Shown here: positions 51,234 through 62,030 of the stretch, in pieces | Numbering within the stretch: the first letter of the stretch is position 1 | Layout: every line of letters begins with the position of its first letter | From: DATKJS01 sp049513915 | GTDB lineage: Bacteria > Acidobacteriota > Aminicenantia > Aminicenantales > Saccharicenantaceae | Direction: 5' to 3' | NCBI GenBank assembly: GCA_049513915.1 | Contig: JBEKVN010000007.1 | Span: 1 to 64,000 of the forward strand | Length of the DNA: 64,000 nt | Position numbers and translations under genes: made by a program | Notes under the pieces: model-generated | The model's input: the letters and a program-made list of their open reading frames with translations, nothing else | Told to the model about the DNA's origin: nothing | Databases searched by the model: none

Positions 51234-53378
51234 TCAGGCGGGTTGGCCGTTGGCGGTTTCTTCGAGGCTGCTGACTTTCAGGGAGATGTTCCGGTAGCCG
51301 GGGTTCCAGTTCAGAATTTCCTTGAAGAGCGACAGGGCCTTCGTCTTCTCGGAGCTGAGCTCGTAGAGTTCCGCCAGGTCGAACTCCAGGGCGTAGTACT
51401 GGTCGGTCCCTTCCCGCGCCAAGACGAGGGCCTTTTTCAGCCATTTCTCGCCGTCCGGGAAATTCCGCCGCTGCCTGTGGCAGTAGCTGATGAAGCTGAA
51501 GCAGTCGAGGGCCAGGGCCTTGTCCTTGGCGGCGTGGGAAAACTCCTCGATGGCCTCGGTGTAAAGGCCCTGCTCCATGAAGGCGATCCCGAGCTGATAG
51601 TGAATGTCGAAATTGTCCTGGCTGACCTTGGCCTTGAGGTCCCGCTTGAATTCGGCCACGATGTTCGACAGGGCGCGCTCGTCCTGGGGCATTTCCCCCT
51701 GGACCTGCTGTTCGTAGGCCGCCTTCAGCATGCGGAGCTCCTCCTCGGCCTGGCCCCGGAGGTCGTAAAACCTTTTTTCACCGTCCTCGGGGCTCATGAA
51801 CGGGATGATGTCCGTTTCCGCGAAAATATCGGCGGTGCTGACCTTGTCGCCGTCGACGCCGTCCCGCGCGAACGGGCCGAACGCGGGCGCCGGCTCCGCG
51901 GGCTTTTCTTCCCGGGGTTCCTTTTCCTTTTTCCCGGCTTCGAGCGCGCTGGCTTTTTCGACGCGGCGCCGGAGTTCGCCTTCGTCGATATGGGTCCGGA
52001 TCTCGTCGAGCACGGCGATCTTCTTCATGATCTGCGGCTCGTCGGGATAGCGGAGGGTCAGGTTCTCGAGAAGCCGGCGGGCGATGCGGACCAGCCCCTG
52101 CTGGATGTAGAGGTCGGCCTGGGCCAAAGTCTCCTGGATGGCCTCCCGGTCCTTGCCCGTCACCTCGGAGAATTCCTCAGACACCTCCTCGGACGGAAGC
52201 CCCATCTCGCTCCGCAGGGCCCGGTGCTCCTTCGCGATCTCGGTGTCGTCAGCGCGGAGCTGGTGAAGCTCGGACACGGCAGCCAGCATTTTCCCCTTGT
52301 CCCCTTCGTTGCGGAGCTCGTCGAGGATGGCCCGGACCACGACCTCGAGCTTCTTGGTTTCCTTGTTCGTCCGGTAAATCGTGGCCAGGCGTTCCAGGGC
52401 CGGCAGGTGCGGCTTCTGGCTCTCCAGGATCAGCCCGAGGAGCCCGATGGCCTTTTCGTCCTTGTGCTTCTTGATGAGGCTGGTGATGAGGGGCTCGAAA
52501 AGCTCGTAGGCCCGGTCGAGCTTGCCGTTGAGGATCTGGATGCGGCCGAGCTTGATCCGGGCGTTGACGTTCAAGGGGTTGCCGGCGACGATAGCGGCGA
52601 AGAGTTCCTCGGCCTTGGCCGTATCCCCCGCCGCGAAATAGAAGTTCCCGAGGAGGTTCATGAGTTGGATGTTGTCGGGCTGCTTCCGGAGGCTCGCCTC
52701 GATGAGCTCGACGGCCTTCGCGCTCTTGTCCCAGCGTTTGTAGAGCTCGATGAGGCTGATCAGAGTTTTGGAATCGGCGGGGTTGAGGGACCGGGCCTCG
52801 ATGAAGAGTTCTTCGGCCGCTTCGAAATTCCCCTGGGCCGTCCGGATGTCGGCGATCTCGCTGAGCTGCTCCAGGGCAGCGTCGAGATAGCCCTGTTGCC
52901 GGTAGAGGTCGGCCAACTCCTTCTTCAGGCCGAAGTCTTCCCGGTCCAGCCGGCAGACTTTCTCGTAGACGTGGATGGCCTCCTGGAACTTCTTTTCCTG
53001 GATGAAGCGGGCCGCCGTCTTCAGGTACTCGTTCTTGGCGTCGGACTGGAATCCCTGGTGGCTGTAGAGATCCCCCAGTTTGAGGGAGATATCGGAGTTG
53101 TCCGGATGGATCTTGTAGACTTTCTTGTAGATGGCCAGGGCCTGGGAGAACAGGCCCCGCTTCTCGTATTCCTCGGCGACTTTCATGAACGACCGGAGGG
53201 CCTTGTCGCTCATATTGAGCCGCATGTAGAGGTCACCAACGATGTTGAGCGTGCCGACGTCCTGGGGGTCGGAACCGGCGAGCCGCTCGTACTCGGCGAT
53301 GGCCTCTTTGATCTTGCCCGCCTTGACGAAACGTTCCGCCAGCTCGATGGTTTTGATCCGGTCGATTCGGCCGCTCAT
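51234..53378 (-). CDS. tetratricopeptide-repeat protein
   Basis: The 714-residue protein is built of TPR helical hairpins, clear in the first 340 residues (AIAEYERLAGSDPQDVGTLNIVGDLYMRL and later units) and again at residues 600-690. A charged, lysine/glutamate-rich linker (KKEKEPREEKPAEPAP) joins the two. No signal peptide or catalytic motif is visible. It starts 16 bp after rnhB and is probably the last gene of the rpsP operon. A TPR scaffold is the safest call. Confidence 0.82.
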   Translation of the reverse strand: MSGRIDRIKTIELAERFVKAGKIKEAIAEYERLAGSDPQDVGTLNIVGDLYMRLNMSDKALRSFMKVAEEYEKRGLFSQALAIYKKVYKIHPDNSDISLKLGDLYSHQGFQSDAKNEYLKTAARFIQEKKFQEAIHVYEKVCRLDREDFGLKKELADLYRQQGYLDAALEQLSEIADIRTAQGNFEAAEELFIEARSLNPADSKTLISLIELYKRWDKSAKAVELIEASLRKQPDNIQLMNLLGNFYFAAGDTAKAEELFAAIVAGNPLNVNARIKLGRIQILNGKLDRAYELFEPLITSLIKKHKDEKAIGLLGLILESQKPHLPALERLATIYRTNKETKKLEVVVRAILDELRNEGDKGKMLAAVSELHQLRADDTEIAKEHRALRSEMGLPSEEVSEEFSEVTGKDREAIQETLAQADLYIQQGLVRIARRLLENLTLRYPDEPQIMKKIAVLDEIRTHIDEGELRRRVEKASALEAGKKEKEPREEKPAEPAPAFGPFARDGVDGDKVSTADIFAETDIIPFMSPEDGEKRFYDLRGQAEEELRMLKAAYEQQVQGEMPQDERALSNIVAEFKRDLKAKVSQDNFDIHYQLGIAFMEQGLYTEAIEEFSHAAKDKALALDCFSFISYCHRQRRNFPDGEKWLKKALVLAREGTDQYYALEFDLAELYELSSEKTKALSLFKEILNWNPGYRNISLKVSSLEETANGQPA

Positions 53379-53394
53379 GAAACCTCTCTGTGCG

Positions 53395-54006
53395 TCATCC
53401 CAACTTGAAGGACATCCGGTGGAGGCCGGTCGGGCCTTTGCTCCTCAGGCAGCGGAAATGCTCCTCCGTTCCGTAGCCCTTGTGCCTGGCCAGGCCGTAG
53501 CCGCCGTACACGGCGTCGAAGGCCTCCATGAGGCCGTCACGGAAAACCTTGGCCACGATGGAGGCCGCCGCGATGGACACGCACTTCCTGTCCCCCTGCG
53601 GAATGCCCATCTGCCGATACTCTACCTCTTTCAGCGGATACCCGTCAACCAGGAGGAAGTCCACGGGGCTGGACAGGCTTTCGATCGCGCGCTTCATGGC
53701 CACCTGGGACGCCCAGTAGATGTTCTTTTCGTCGATTTCGGCGCTCGAGGCCGTCCCGATCCCCAAGGCTTCCGCTTCCCGGAGAAGGAGGGCCGCCAGC
53801 TCCCTTCTTTTAGTCGCGGGAAGGAGCTTGGAGTCGTTAATTTTCCTGGCCCAGGCAGGGGGGCGGCCCAGAAACCAGGCGGAGGGGAGGACGACGGCGG
53901 CGGCCACGACGGGGCCGAATAGGGACCCCCGGCCGGCCTCGTCGAGGCCGGCGACGGTCCGGCAGCCCGTCCGGAGGAGGTTCGTCTCGATTTTGAAGCC
54001 GGCCAC
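53395..54006 (-). CDS. rnhB: ribonuclease HII
   Basis: The 203-residue protein shows the type 2 RNase H active site in GLDEAGRGSLFGPVVAAAV (D21, E22), with later acidic residues in FLLVDGYPL and ASIVAKVFRD. It removes ribonucleotides from DNA-RNA hybrids. GTG is the start at 54006. It sits 11 bp after rplS in the usual trmD-rplS-rnhB order. Confidence 0.94.
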   Translation of the reverse strand: MAGFKIETNLLRTGCRTVAGLDEAGRGSLFGPVVAAAVVLPSAWFLGRPPAWARKINDSKLLPATKRRELAALLLREAEALGIGTASSAEIDEKNIYWASQVAMKRAIESLSSPVDFLLVDGYPLKEVEYRQMGIPQGDRKCVSIAAASIVAKVFRDGLMEAFDAVYGGYGLARHKGYGTEEHFRCLRSKGPTGLHRMSFKLG

Positions 54007-54017
54007 AGCGCCCCGTG

Positions 54018-54374
54018 TCAGGACTGCTGCTGTTGCTGCTGCTCTTTGAGGCGGGCGGCCTTGCCCTTGAGGTTCCGCAGGTAATAGAGCTTGGCCCTTT
54101 TGACCTTGCCTTTCCGGACGACTTCGATCTTCCGGACCATCTTGGAATGGAGCGGAAAGACGCGCTCGACGCCGACGCCGAACGAGATTTTCCGGACCGT
54201 GAACGTGGCTTTCATCCCGGTGCCCCGGCGGGCGATGACGTCGCCGCGGAAAATCTGGATGCGTTCCTTGTCGCCTTCCTTGATGACAACATGGACCTTG
54301 ACCGTATCGCCGACGTCGAAAGGCTCGACGTCCTTCTTCAGCTGTCTATCCTCAAATACGTCAACCAGGCTCAT
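54018..54374 (-). CDS. rplS: 50S ribosomal protein L19
   Basis: The 118-residue L19 sequence is recognisable from VEPFDVGDTVKVHVVIKEGDKERIQIFRGDVIA and the C-terminal VRKGKVKRAKLYYLRNLKGKAARLKE. It lies at the subunit interface of the ribosome. Its ATG overlaps the trmD stop by 4 nt, indicating coupled translation. A glutamine-rich tail (EQQQQQQS) extends the usual C-terminus. Confidence 0.96.
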   Translation of the reverse strand: MSLVDVFEDRQLKKDVEPFDVGDTVKVHVVIKEGDKERIQIFRGDVIARRGTGMKATFTVRKISFGVGVERVFPLHSKMVRKIEVVRKGKVKRAKLYYLRNLKGKAARLKEQQQQQQS

Positions 54375-55108
54375 GGCTCCTTCCTTTCGTTCTGAATTTC
54401 TTCCAGCAGACCTTCGTCTCCCGGAGCGAGCTCTTTATCCTTCAAGAGATCGGGACGTTTCTCGAGTGTCTTTTCCAAGGCCTTCTTCCGCCGCCAGCGT
54501 TCGATCTTCTTATGGTCGCCGGAGAACAGCACCTGGGGGACCTTCCATCCCCGGAACTCCCGCGGCCGCGTGTAGTGGGGAAAATCCAGGATCCCCTCGA
54601 CGAAGGAGTCGTGCCGGACGGAATCCTCTTTGCCCACGACGCCGACGACGAAGCGCGACGCCGCGTCCACAACGATGACGGCCGCCGGCTCGCCGCCCGT
54701 AAGGACGTAATCGCCGATCGAAATCTCGGCGTCGGCCAAGTGCCCGCTGACGCGCTCGTCGACGCCTTCATAGCGTCCGCAGATGAGAATGACCTGCCGG
54801 TGGGAGGCCATCTCCTCGGCCGCAGCCGAATTGAAACGGGCGCCCTGCGGAGTGAGAAGGCAGACGCGGGAATCCGCGTCCCGGCGGACGGCCTCCACGG
54901 CCGCGAAAATGGGCTCCGGCTTCAAGACCATTCCTTCCAGTCCCCCGTAGGGACGGTCGTCGACCTGGCGGTGCTTGTCCCGGGTGTAGTCCCTGAGGTC
55001 ATGCACCGCGATCTCCATCAGCCCCTTGTCCAGGGCTTTCCTGATGATGCCCCCTGAAAAGACGTTGGCGAACATCTCAGGGAAGATCGTGATTATATCA
55101 AATCTCAT
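54371..55108 (-). CDS. trmD: tRNA (guanine37-N1)-methyltransferase
   Basis: The 245-residue SPOUT methyltransferase has the typical N-terminus MRFDIITIFPEMF and DDRPYGGLEGMVLKPEP, with the knot motif CGRYEGVDERV and ISIGDYVLTGGE, then the C-terminal domain. It methylates G37 of tRNAs with S-adenosylmethionine to prevent frameshifting. It overlaps rimM upstream (11 nt) and rplS downstream (4 nt). Confidence 0.96.
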   Translation of the reverse strand: MRFDIITIFPEMFANVFSGGIIRKALDKGLMEIAVHDLRDYTRDKHRQVDDRPYGGLEGMVLKPEPIFAAVEAVRRDADSRVCLLTPQGARFNSAAAEEMASHRQVILICGRYEGVDERVSGHLADAEISIGDYVLTGGEPAAVIVVDAASRFVVGVVGKEDSVRHDSFVEGILDFPHYTRPREFRGWKVPQVLFSGDHKKIERWRRKKALEKTLEKRPDLLKDKELAPGDEGLLEEIQNERKEP

Positions 55109-55619
55109 TCAACTCCAAAAGGCCGGCCGGGGGATCGATGACGATCTCCCGTTTTTCCGGGTCCACCCGCAGGCAGATCGGCTCCGCGAACGGAATGTAA
55201 TATTCCTTCTCCCCGCGGTCGACGACGAGGAGGTTCGATCCTCCCGCGGGCAGGATGCCCCGGACGGTCCCGACCTCGATCCCGTCGCCCGTGACGACCC
55301 GGCACCCGATGACCTGGAAATCGTAATAACAGCCCTTGTCCAGGGGCCGGAAGCACGCCTCCGGGATAAAAACGTCCAGCCCGGCCAGGCCGTCCGACTG
55401 GGCCAGCGTATCAATGCCTTTGAGTTTCAGGAAATGCGAATTCCGGTCGAGCTCGAAGGACTCGACCTCATACTCTTCGAACCCCCCGGGCCGTCCCAGG
55501 TAAACCTTCGTCACGGCCATCCCGGGGAGCCCCGTCTCATGGAGCCTGACCTTGAGCCGTCCCTCCTTGCCCTGGCTCCTGAGAACTTTTCCTATCCTGA
55601 CGAGATCAATTTTTTTCAA
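55098..55619 (-). CDS. rimM: ribosome maturation factor RimM
   Basis: The 173-residue protein has the RimM N-terminal beta barrel (DLVRIGKVLRSQGKEGRLKVRL) and the PRC-like C-terminal barrel (KGCYYDFQVIGCRVVTG and REIVIDPPAGLLEL). It assists 30S head assembly and 16S processing. TTG at 55619 is the start, with GGAG positioned about 6 bp upstream inside the end of khpA. The two reading frames overlap by 14 nt. Confidence 0.92.
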   Translation of the reverse strand: MKKIDLVRIGKVLRSQGKEGRLKVRLHETGLPGMAVTKVYLGRPGGFEEYEVESFELDRNSHFLKLKGIDTLAQSDGLAGLDVFIPEACFRPLDKGCYYDFQVIGCRVVTGDGIEVGTVRGILPAGGSNLLVVDRGEKEYYIPFAEPICLRVDPEKREIVIDPPAGLLELNEI

Positions 55620-55842
55620 TGATCTCCAGATTGAATCTCCTCTTGAGCTTCATCCCGGCGGCGCCGAGAATGATCCGGATGGCGCGAGCCGTCCGGCCCT
55701 GTTTTCCGATGACTTTCCCCAGGTCTTCCGGAGCGACCTTGAGCTCGAGGATGGTGGTCTGTTCCCCCTCAAGCTGGGACACGACCACACGTTCCGGGCT
55801 GTCCACCAGTGCCTTGGCAATCAATTCCACGAGTTCTTTCAC
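55606..55842 (-). CDS. khpA: KH-domain RNA-binding protein KhpA
   Basis: The 78-residue protein consists of one KH domain with the GxxG loop in GKVIGKQGRTARAIRIILGAAG. Such proteins bind RNA in many bacteria and occur between rpsP and rimM. It starts with GTG at 55842 behind AAGGAGGG. It ends inside rimM, as noted there. Confidence 0.92.
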   Translation of the reverse strand: MKELVELIAKALVDSPERVVVSQLEGEQTTILELKVAPEDLGKVIGKQGRTARAIRIILGAAGMKLKRRFNLEIIEKN

Positions 55843-55853
55843 GGTGCCCTCCT

Positions 55854-56120
55854 TTAAGCTTTAGCTTCTCCTGATTTCTTCGTGGACGCGGATGCTTTAT
55901 CCAAGAGAGATTGAACGGTTCTCGACGGACGAACGCCCTTCGAAAGCCACTGGTTCGCCTTGACGACATCGATGCTGACGTCAGCCGGCTCCTTGAGGGG
56001 GTTGTAATAACCCAGGGTGTCCAGGGCCTGGCTCTGACGCGCCTTCTTCGAGTCCATGACCACGATCCGGTAGGACGGTTTCTTCTTGGTGCCAAATCTC
56101 ATCAGTCGCATAGTCATCAT
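55854..56120 (-). CDS. rpsP: 30S ribosomal protein S16
   Basis: The 88-residue S16 protein is recognisable from RLMRFGTKKKPSYRIVVMDSKKARQSQALDTLGYYNPL. It stabilises the 30S subunit. Methionines at 56120, 56117 and 56111 are all possible starts; a GGAAG site best fits 56120 or 56117. It leads the operon behind a strong promoter. Confidence 0.95.
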   Translation of the reverse strand: MMTMRLMRFGTKKKPSYRIVVMDSKKARQSQALDTLGYYNPLKEPADVSIDVVKANQWLSKGVRPSRTVQSLLDKASASTKKSGEAKA

Positions 56121-56158
56121 TGTGGTTTCACTTCCGTGCTGAAGGTAATTGCTGAAAA

Positions 56159-56187
56159 ATCATAGCCGAATTTCAGCCGCAAGTCAA
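56159..56187 (-). promoter_or_regulatory. promoter of the rpsP operon
   Basis: On the minus strand TTGACT (56187-56182) and TATGAT (56164-56159) have a 17-bp spacer, giving a leader of about 33 nt. Confidence 0.78.
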
Positions 56188-56280
56188 CCTCCTTTTAGGG
56201 CGTTGTCCACTAAAAGGGACAGCGCCCGGCCGCAAGCCCGCGGATTTCACCGCTCGAACCAGGCCCGGGTCATGGCGGTT

Positions 56281-56309
56281 TTGACAGCCCCCCGTCAAAT
56301 TGTTAATAT
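56281..56309 (+). promoter_or_regulatory. promoter of the GH84-like gene
   Basis: TTGACA (56281-56286) and TAATAT (56304-56309) have an exact 17-bp spacer, close to consensus. The transcript would begin near 56316, inside or beside an ATG at 56315, which favours the start at 56333 or a leaderless start at 56315. Confidence 0.72.
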
Positions 56310-56332
56310 CAGGCATGCCCACGGAGTCATTC

Positions 56333-57700
56333 ATGAAAGTAACCGCTCTCCGAGGCGGGCCGAAATCCGCTACGAGAGCCCTGGCCCTCACGGCCGCGCT
56401 CCTGGCGGCCCTGCCTGCCTGGCGAGTCCGGGGCGGCCTATACGGAGATGCCGCGTCGCCCTGCCGGCTCAAGGTCGTCCTCCCCGGTGCCGTCAGGGAA
56501 TTCCCTGAGCCGCTGGCCAAGGACAAAAAGGAGCCGGGATTCAAACTCCGGGGCACCAAAGGGTGGGGCTGGACGGCCGATCAATACCTGGCCGAGATCC
56601 CCTTCCTTGAACGGTCCGGCCTGAACTTCCTCATGAACTGTTACCTGTCCATGTTCACCGACCCCGAAAAGATGGTCAACCGCTGGTGGGAACCCATTCC
56701 GGCCGGCAAGAAGCGCGCCTACGAGATGGTCGTCAAAGCCTGCCGGGAGCGGAACATTACGTTTTGTTTCGCCGTCCATCCTCAGCTCTATTCCGAACGG
56801 CCTCTCCGGCACGACAGCGAAGAAGACTTCGAAAACCTGTGGCAGCACTTCGCCTGGATGCAGGGTTTGGGCGTCCACTGGTTCAGCCTCAGCTACGACG
56901 ACATCACGGTGGAGGGCGCGGACAAGGCCAAGCTGGCCGGGGCCCAGGCCCGGCTGGTCAACCGGGTCCTGGCCAGGCTGAAGGAAAAAGATCCCCAAGC
57001 CCGGATGGTCTTCTGTCCCGTCTATTACTGGGGCGACGCGGGGGGCTCTGACGACGGAGCCTATCTCGGCGCGCTGGCCCGGGTCCTCGACCCGGACGTG
57101 TTCGTTTTTTGGACGGGGGACGGCGTGATTACCCGGAAGATCACGGTCCGGGCCGCCGAAGCCTTTAAGGCCGCCGTCAGGCACCGGATCATCATCTGGG
57201 ACAACTACCCCGTCAACGACCGGAGCGGAGCCCTCCACCTCGGCCCGGTCACCGGGCGTGAAGCGGGGCTCGCCTCGGTGGCCTATGGTTATATGAGCAA
57301 TCCTCTGTCCCCCCAAAACGAGGTCAATCGCATCCCCCTTTCGACGTGCGCCGACTTCGCCTGGAATCCCTGGGCCTATGATCCCGGACGTTCGATCGGC
57401 CAGGCCATCGTCCATCAGGCCGCGACGCCTGGCCAGCGGGCGGCCCTCAAGGACCTGGTCGAACTCTACCCGGGAAACCTGGCCTGCGGAGCGGCCCGGA
57501 CGGATTACAATTGCGTCATCGAGGAATTCAACAGGATCCTGGCGGGACCCGCGCCGAAGGCCGCGGCCGCCGCCTACCTGGCCCGCGTCGAGGAGATCGC
57601 CCGGAGGCTGGACTGGGAATTCCCCGTGAGATTCGGCGACGCCAGAAAAACCATCCGGGAGGACATCGCCCGGCTCCGGGAAAAACTGACCACCCGATAA
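56333..57700 (+). CDS. GH84-like glycoside hydrolase (protein O-GlcNAcase-like)
   Basis: The protein has 455 residues from the ATG at 56333, which has GGAG upstream; 56315 is an alternative. An N-terminal hydrophobic signal (ALALTAALLAALPAW) suggests export. The TIM-barrel domain resembles the GH84 beta-N-acetylglucosaminidases: WGWTADQYLAEIPF, the catalytic pair D189-D190 in SLSYDDITVE, and WDNYPVNDR. These remove GlcNAc from glycoproteins or glycans by substrate-assisted catalysis. It lies between ffh and the rpsP operon, divergent from the latter. Confidence 0.85.
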   Translation: MKVTALRGGPKSATRALALTAALLAALPAWRVRGGLYGDAASPCRLKVVLPGAVREFPEPLAKDKKEPGFKLRGTKGWGWTADQYLAEIPFLERSGLNFLMNCYLSMFTDPEKMVNRWWEPIPAGKKRAYEMVVKACRERNITFCFAVHPQLYSERPLRHDSEEDFENLWQHFAWMQGLGVHWFSLSYDDITVEGADKAKLAGAQARLVNRVLARLKEKDPQARMVFCPVYYWGDAGGSDDGAYLGALARVLDPDVFVFWTGDGVITRKITVRAAEAFKAAVRHRIIIWDNYPVNDRSGALHLGPVTGREAGLASVAYGYMSNPLSPQNEVNRIPLSTCADFAWNPWAYDPGRSIGQAIVHQAATPGQRAALKDLVELYPGNLACGAARTDYNCVIEEFNRILAGPAPKAAAAAYLARVEEIARRLDWEFPVRFGDARKTIREDIARLREKLTTR

Positions 57701-57706
57701 TTCATC

Positions 57707-57736
57707 TTGTGGCGGCTCTCCGTTCGGTGCTATCCT
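57707..57736 (+). promoter_or_regulatory. candidate promoter of the amidotransferase-like gene
   Basis: TTGTGG (57707-57712) and TATCCT (57731-57736) are 18 bp apart, 55 bp before the gene. The match is modest. Confidence 0.35.
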
Positions 57737-57790
57737 ATTTTCCCGGCCGGAGTTCGAACCGGGTCACGGTCTGAGAAGGAGGCCAGGACG

Positions 57791-58582
57791 ATGGCGAAGA
57801 TCTATTACGTCGGGGATTGGGCCGTGCTCACGGGCCCGGTTTTCGCGGAAACGCCCTTTTACTATTCCCACAAGGGGCTCGACATCTTCAATTATGGAAA
57901 ATGGCTGAAAGAGGCCCTGGAATCGACTGGCAAACACAGCGTCGCGTCGGTCCCCACTTGGGACTTTTACAACAAGCTCGGCCCGGGGGACTACGAAGAG
58001 ATCTTGAAGGAATATGACGTCTTCATTTTCAGCGACATCGACGCCAAGCTCTTTCAGCTCGCCCCGAATTTTTTCAACCGGGAAAAATTCGGCGACGGGA
58101 TCCTGACCTTCCCCGACCGGATCCGCCTGACGCTCGAAGCCGTCAAGAAAGGAAAGGGGGCCCTCTTCCTGGGCGGCTGGTATTCCTTCACAGGCGAGCA
58201 GGGCAAGGGCGGTTGGGGCCGGACCCACCTCAGGGAGCTCCTCCCCGTCCGCTGCCTGGACTTCGAGGACCTCGTCGAAAGCACGGAAGGCTTCGACGCG
58301 GAACTGACGCTCGCGGGTGAAGCCCTGTTCAAGAACGTCAGCTTCCAGACCATGCCTCCCATCCTCGGCTACAACAAAACCATCCCCATCCCCGAGGGAC
58401 GAGTCCTCGCCAAGGTCAAGGAGACCGGTGATCCTCTCGTCGCGGTCCGGACGTACGGCCGGGGCCGCGTCCTGGCGTACATGTCCGACCCGGCGCCGCA
58501 CTGGGGCTGCAATTTCATCTTCTGGGAGGGATATGCCCCCTTCTGGCTCGACTGCGTGGATTACGTGATCGGCGGGAAGTAG
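57791..58582 (+). CDS. glutamine amidotransferase-like protein
   Basis: The 263-residue protein fits the class I glutamine amidotransferase-like family represented by DUF1355 (KIYYVGDWAVLTGPVFAETPFYYSHKGLDIF, GALFLGGWYSFTGEQGKGGWG and ALVAVRTYGRGRVLAYMSDPAPHWG-like parts). The nucleophile elbow normally holding a cysteine reads LGGWYSF, so it is unlikely to have glutaminase activity. A GAAGGAGG ribosome site fixes the start at 57791. It follows the GH84-like gene and may work on the same glycans. Confidence 0.78.
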   Translation: MAKIYYVGDWAVLTGPVFAETPFYYSHKGLDIFNYGKWLKEALESTGKHSVASVPTWDFYNKLGPGDYEEILKEYDVFIFSDIDAKLFQLAPNFFNREKFGDGILTFPDRIRLTLEAVKKGKGALFLGGWYSFTGEQGKGGWGRTHLRELLPVRCLDFEDLVESTEGFDAELTLAGEALFKNVSFQTMPPILGYNKTIPIPEGRVLAKVKETGDPLVAVRTYGRGRVLAYMSDPAPHWGCNFIFWEGYAPFWLDCVDYVIGGK

Positions 58583-58591
58583 TCGGGAAGG

Positions 58592-59914
<1,323 letters not shown>

Positions 59915-59949
59915 GGGGCATCATTCTCCCGGGGAAATCGGCAGTGGCC

Positions 59950-59978
59950 ATCTTAAGCCAAGCCGGGGGGCCAGTCAA
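59950..59978 (-). promoter_or_regulatory. promoter of ffh
   Basis: On the minus strand TTGACT (59978-59973) and TAAGAT (59955-59950) have a 17-bp spacer, 35 bp before the ATG. Confidence 0.72.
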
Positions 59979-60072
59979 ACTAACGGTCGGGGGGGAAGCC
60001 GCGAAAAAAAGGGACGGCTAACACGGAGGTTATGGAAGGGCGGCTTTGGTGCCGCCCTTCCTAGGGAGCCGC

Positions 60073-60101
60073 TTGACTTTTCCGCCGGGTGCCGTTAAGG
60101 T
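60073..60101 (+). promoter_or_regulatory. promoter of accB-accC
   Basis: TTGACT (60073-60078) and TAAGGT (60096-60101) have a 17-bp spacer. The ATG of accB follows 31 bp later behind GGAAGAGG. Confidence 0.7.
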
Positions 60102-60132
60102 AGAAATACTTTTCGGGAGATGGAAGAGGCCC

Positions 60133-60654
<522 letters not shown>

Positions 60655-60660
60655 GGCCCC

Positions 60661-62019
60661 ATGATTTCGAAAATACTGATCGCCAACCGCGGAGAGATCG
60701 CCCTGCGGGTCATCCGATCCGCCCGGGAGCTCGGTATCAAGACGGTCGCCGTCTTTTCGGAGGTCGACCGGCAGTCCCTCCATGCCCTGCTCGCGGACGA
60801 GCGGATCTGCATCGGCCCCGCCAGGGCCTCGGAAAGCTACCTCAACATCGCCAACATCCTGAGCGCGGCCGAGGTCACGGGGGCCGACGCCATCCACCCC
60901 GGCTACGGCTTCTTGGCTGAGAACGCGAAATTCGCCGAGATCTGCGAGACCCACGGGATCACCTTCATCGGCCCGCCCCCGTCCATCATCCGGCTCATGG
61001 GGGACAAGAACAAGGCCCGTCAGACGATGAAGAAGGCGGGTCTGCCGGTCCTGCCCGGGAGCGACAAGGCCGTTGAAGACGTGAACGAAGCCAAGAAAAT
61101 CGCCGCCAAGATCGGTTTCCCGGTGATCATCAAGGCGGCGGCCGGGGGCGGCGGCAAGGGGATGCGCATCTGCCGGTCCTCGGTCCAGCTCGAGGAACAG
61201 CTGCCCATCGCCATGGGCGAGGCCAAGGCGGCGTTCGGCGACCCGGCCCTGTACATCGAGAAGTTCCTGTCCGGGGCGCGGCACATCGAGGTCCAGGTCA
61301 TCGGCGACAGGAAGGGCAAGGTCATCGCCTTCGGAGAGCGGGAGTGCTCCGTTCAGCGCAAGTACCAGAAACTCATCGAAGAGACCCCGTCGCCCTTCAT
61401 CGACGAGAAGACGCGGAGGCGGATGATCAAGGAGGTCGAGGACGCGGCTTCCGAGGTCGGCTACCAGAGCCTGGGGACCTTCGAATTCCTGGTCGACGAC
61501 AAGGAGAAGTTCTATTTCATGGAGGCTAACGCCCGCGTCCAGGTCGAGCACCCTATTACTGAGATGGTCTATGGAATCAACCTGATCAAGGCCCAGATCC
61601 GGATCGCGGGTGGGGAAAAAATCAGCTTTCCCTATGACCTCATGATGCGCGGACACGCCATCGAGTGCCGGATCAACGCCGAGGACCCGGTGACGTTCGT
61701 GCCTTCTCCCGGGAAGATCGACTTCCTGGTCCTGCCGGGCGGCGAGGGGATCCGGGTGGATTCCGCCGCTTATGGCGGCTGGGTTATACCGCCGGACTAC
61801 GACTCCCTGGTGGCCAAGGTCATCGCCTTCGCCCCGACGCGGGAACTGGCCATCCGGAAAATGCTGGTCGCCATCGAAATGACGACCATCGTCGGCATCA
61901 AGACCAATATCCCCCTCCACATCGGCATCCTCTCCGACACGGACTTCCGCGCCGGGAACTACAATACGCAGTTCATGGAAGGGTATCTGGCGAGGAAAGC
62001 TGGAGAGCCGGCCGCCTGA
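60661..62019 (+). CDS. accC: acetyl-CoA carboxylase biotin carboxylase subunit
   Basis: The 452-residue ATP-grasp enzyme has the biotin carboxylase N-terminus (ILIANRGEIALRVIRSARELGIKTVAVFSE), the ATP-binding loop GGGGKGMRICRS and the catalytic segment ARVQVEHPITEMVYGINLI. It carboxylates the biotin of AccB using bicarbonate and ATP. The length is standard for a stand-alone AccC. It forms an operon with accB; the carboxyltransferase genes are outside the window. Confidence 0.96.
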   Translation: MISKILIANRGEIALRVIRSARELGIKTVAVFSEVDRQSLHALLADERICIGPARASESYLNIANILSAAEVTGADAIHPGYGFLAENAKFAEICETHGITFIGPPPSIIRLMGDKNKARQTMKKAGLPVLPGSDKAVEDVNEAKKIAAKIGFPVIIKAAAGGGGKGMRICRSSVQLEEQLPIAMGEAKAAFGDPALYIEKFLSGARHIEVQVIGDRKGKVIAFGERECSVQRKYQKLIEETPSPFIDEKTRRRMIKEVEDAASEVGYQSLGTFEFLVDDKEKFYFMEANARVQVEHPITEMVYGINLIKAQIRIAGGEKISFPYDLMMRGHAIECRINAEDPVTFVPSPGKIDFLVLPGGEGIRVDSAAYGGWVIPPDYDSLVAKVIAFAPTRELAIRKMLVAIEMTTIVGIKTNIPLHIGILSDTDFRAGNYNTQFMEGYLARKAGEPAA

Positions 62020-62030
62020 GGGCGCTCGTC

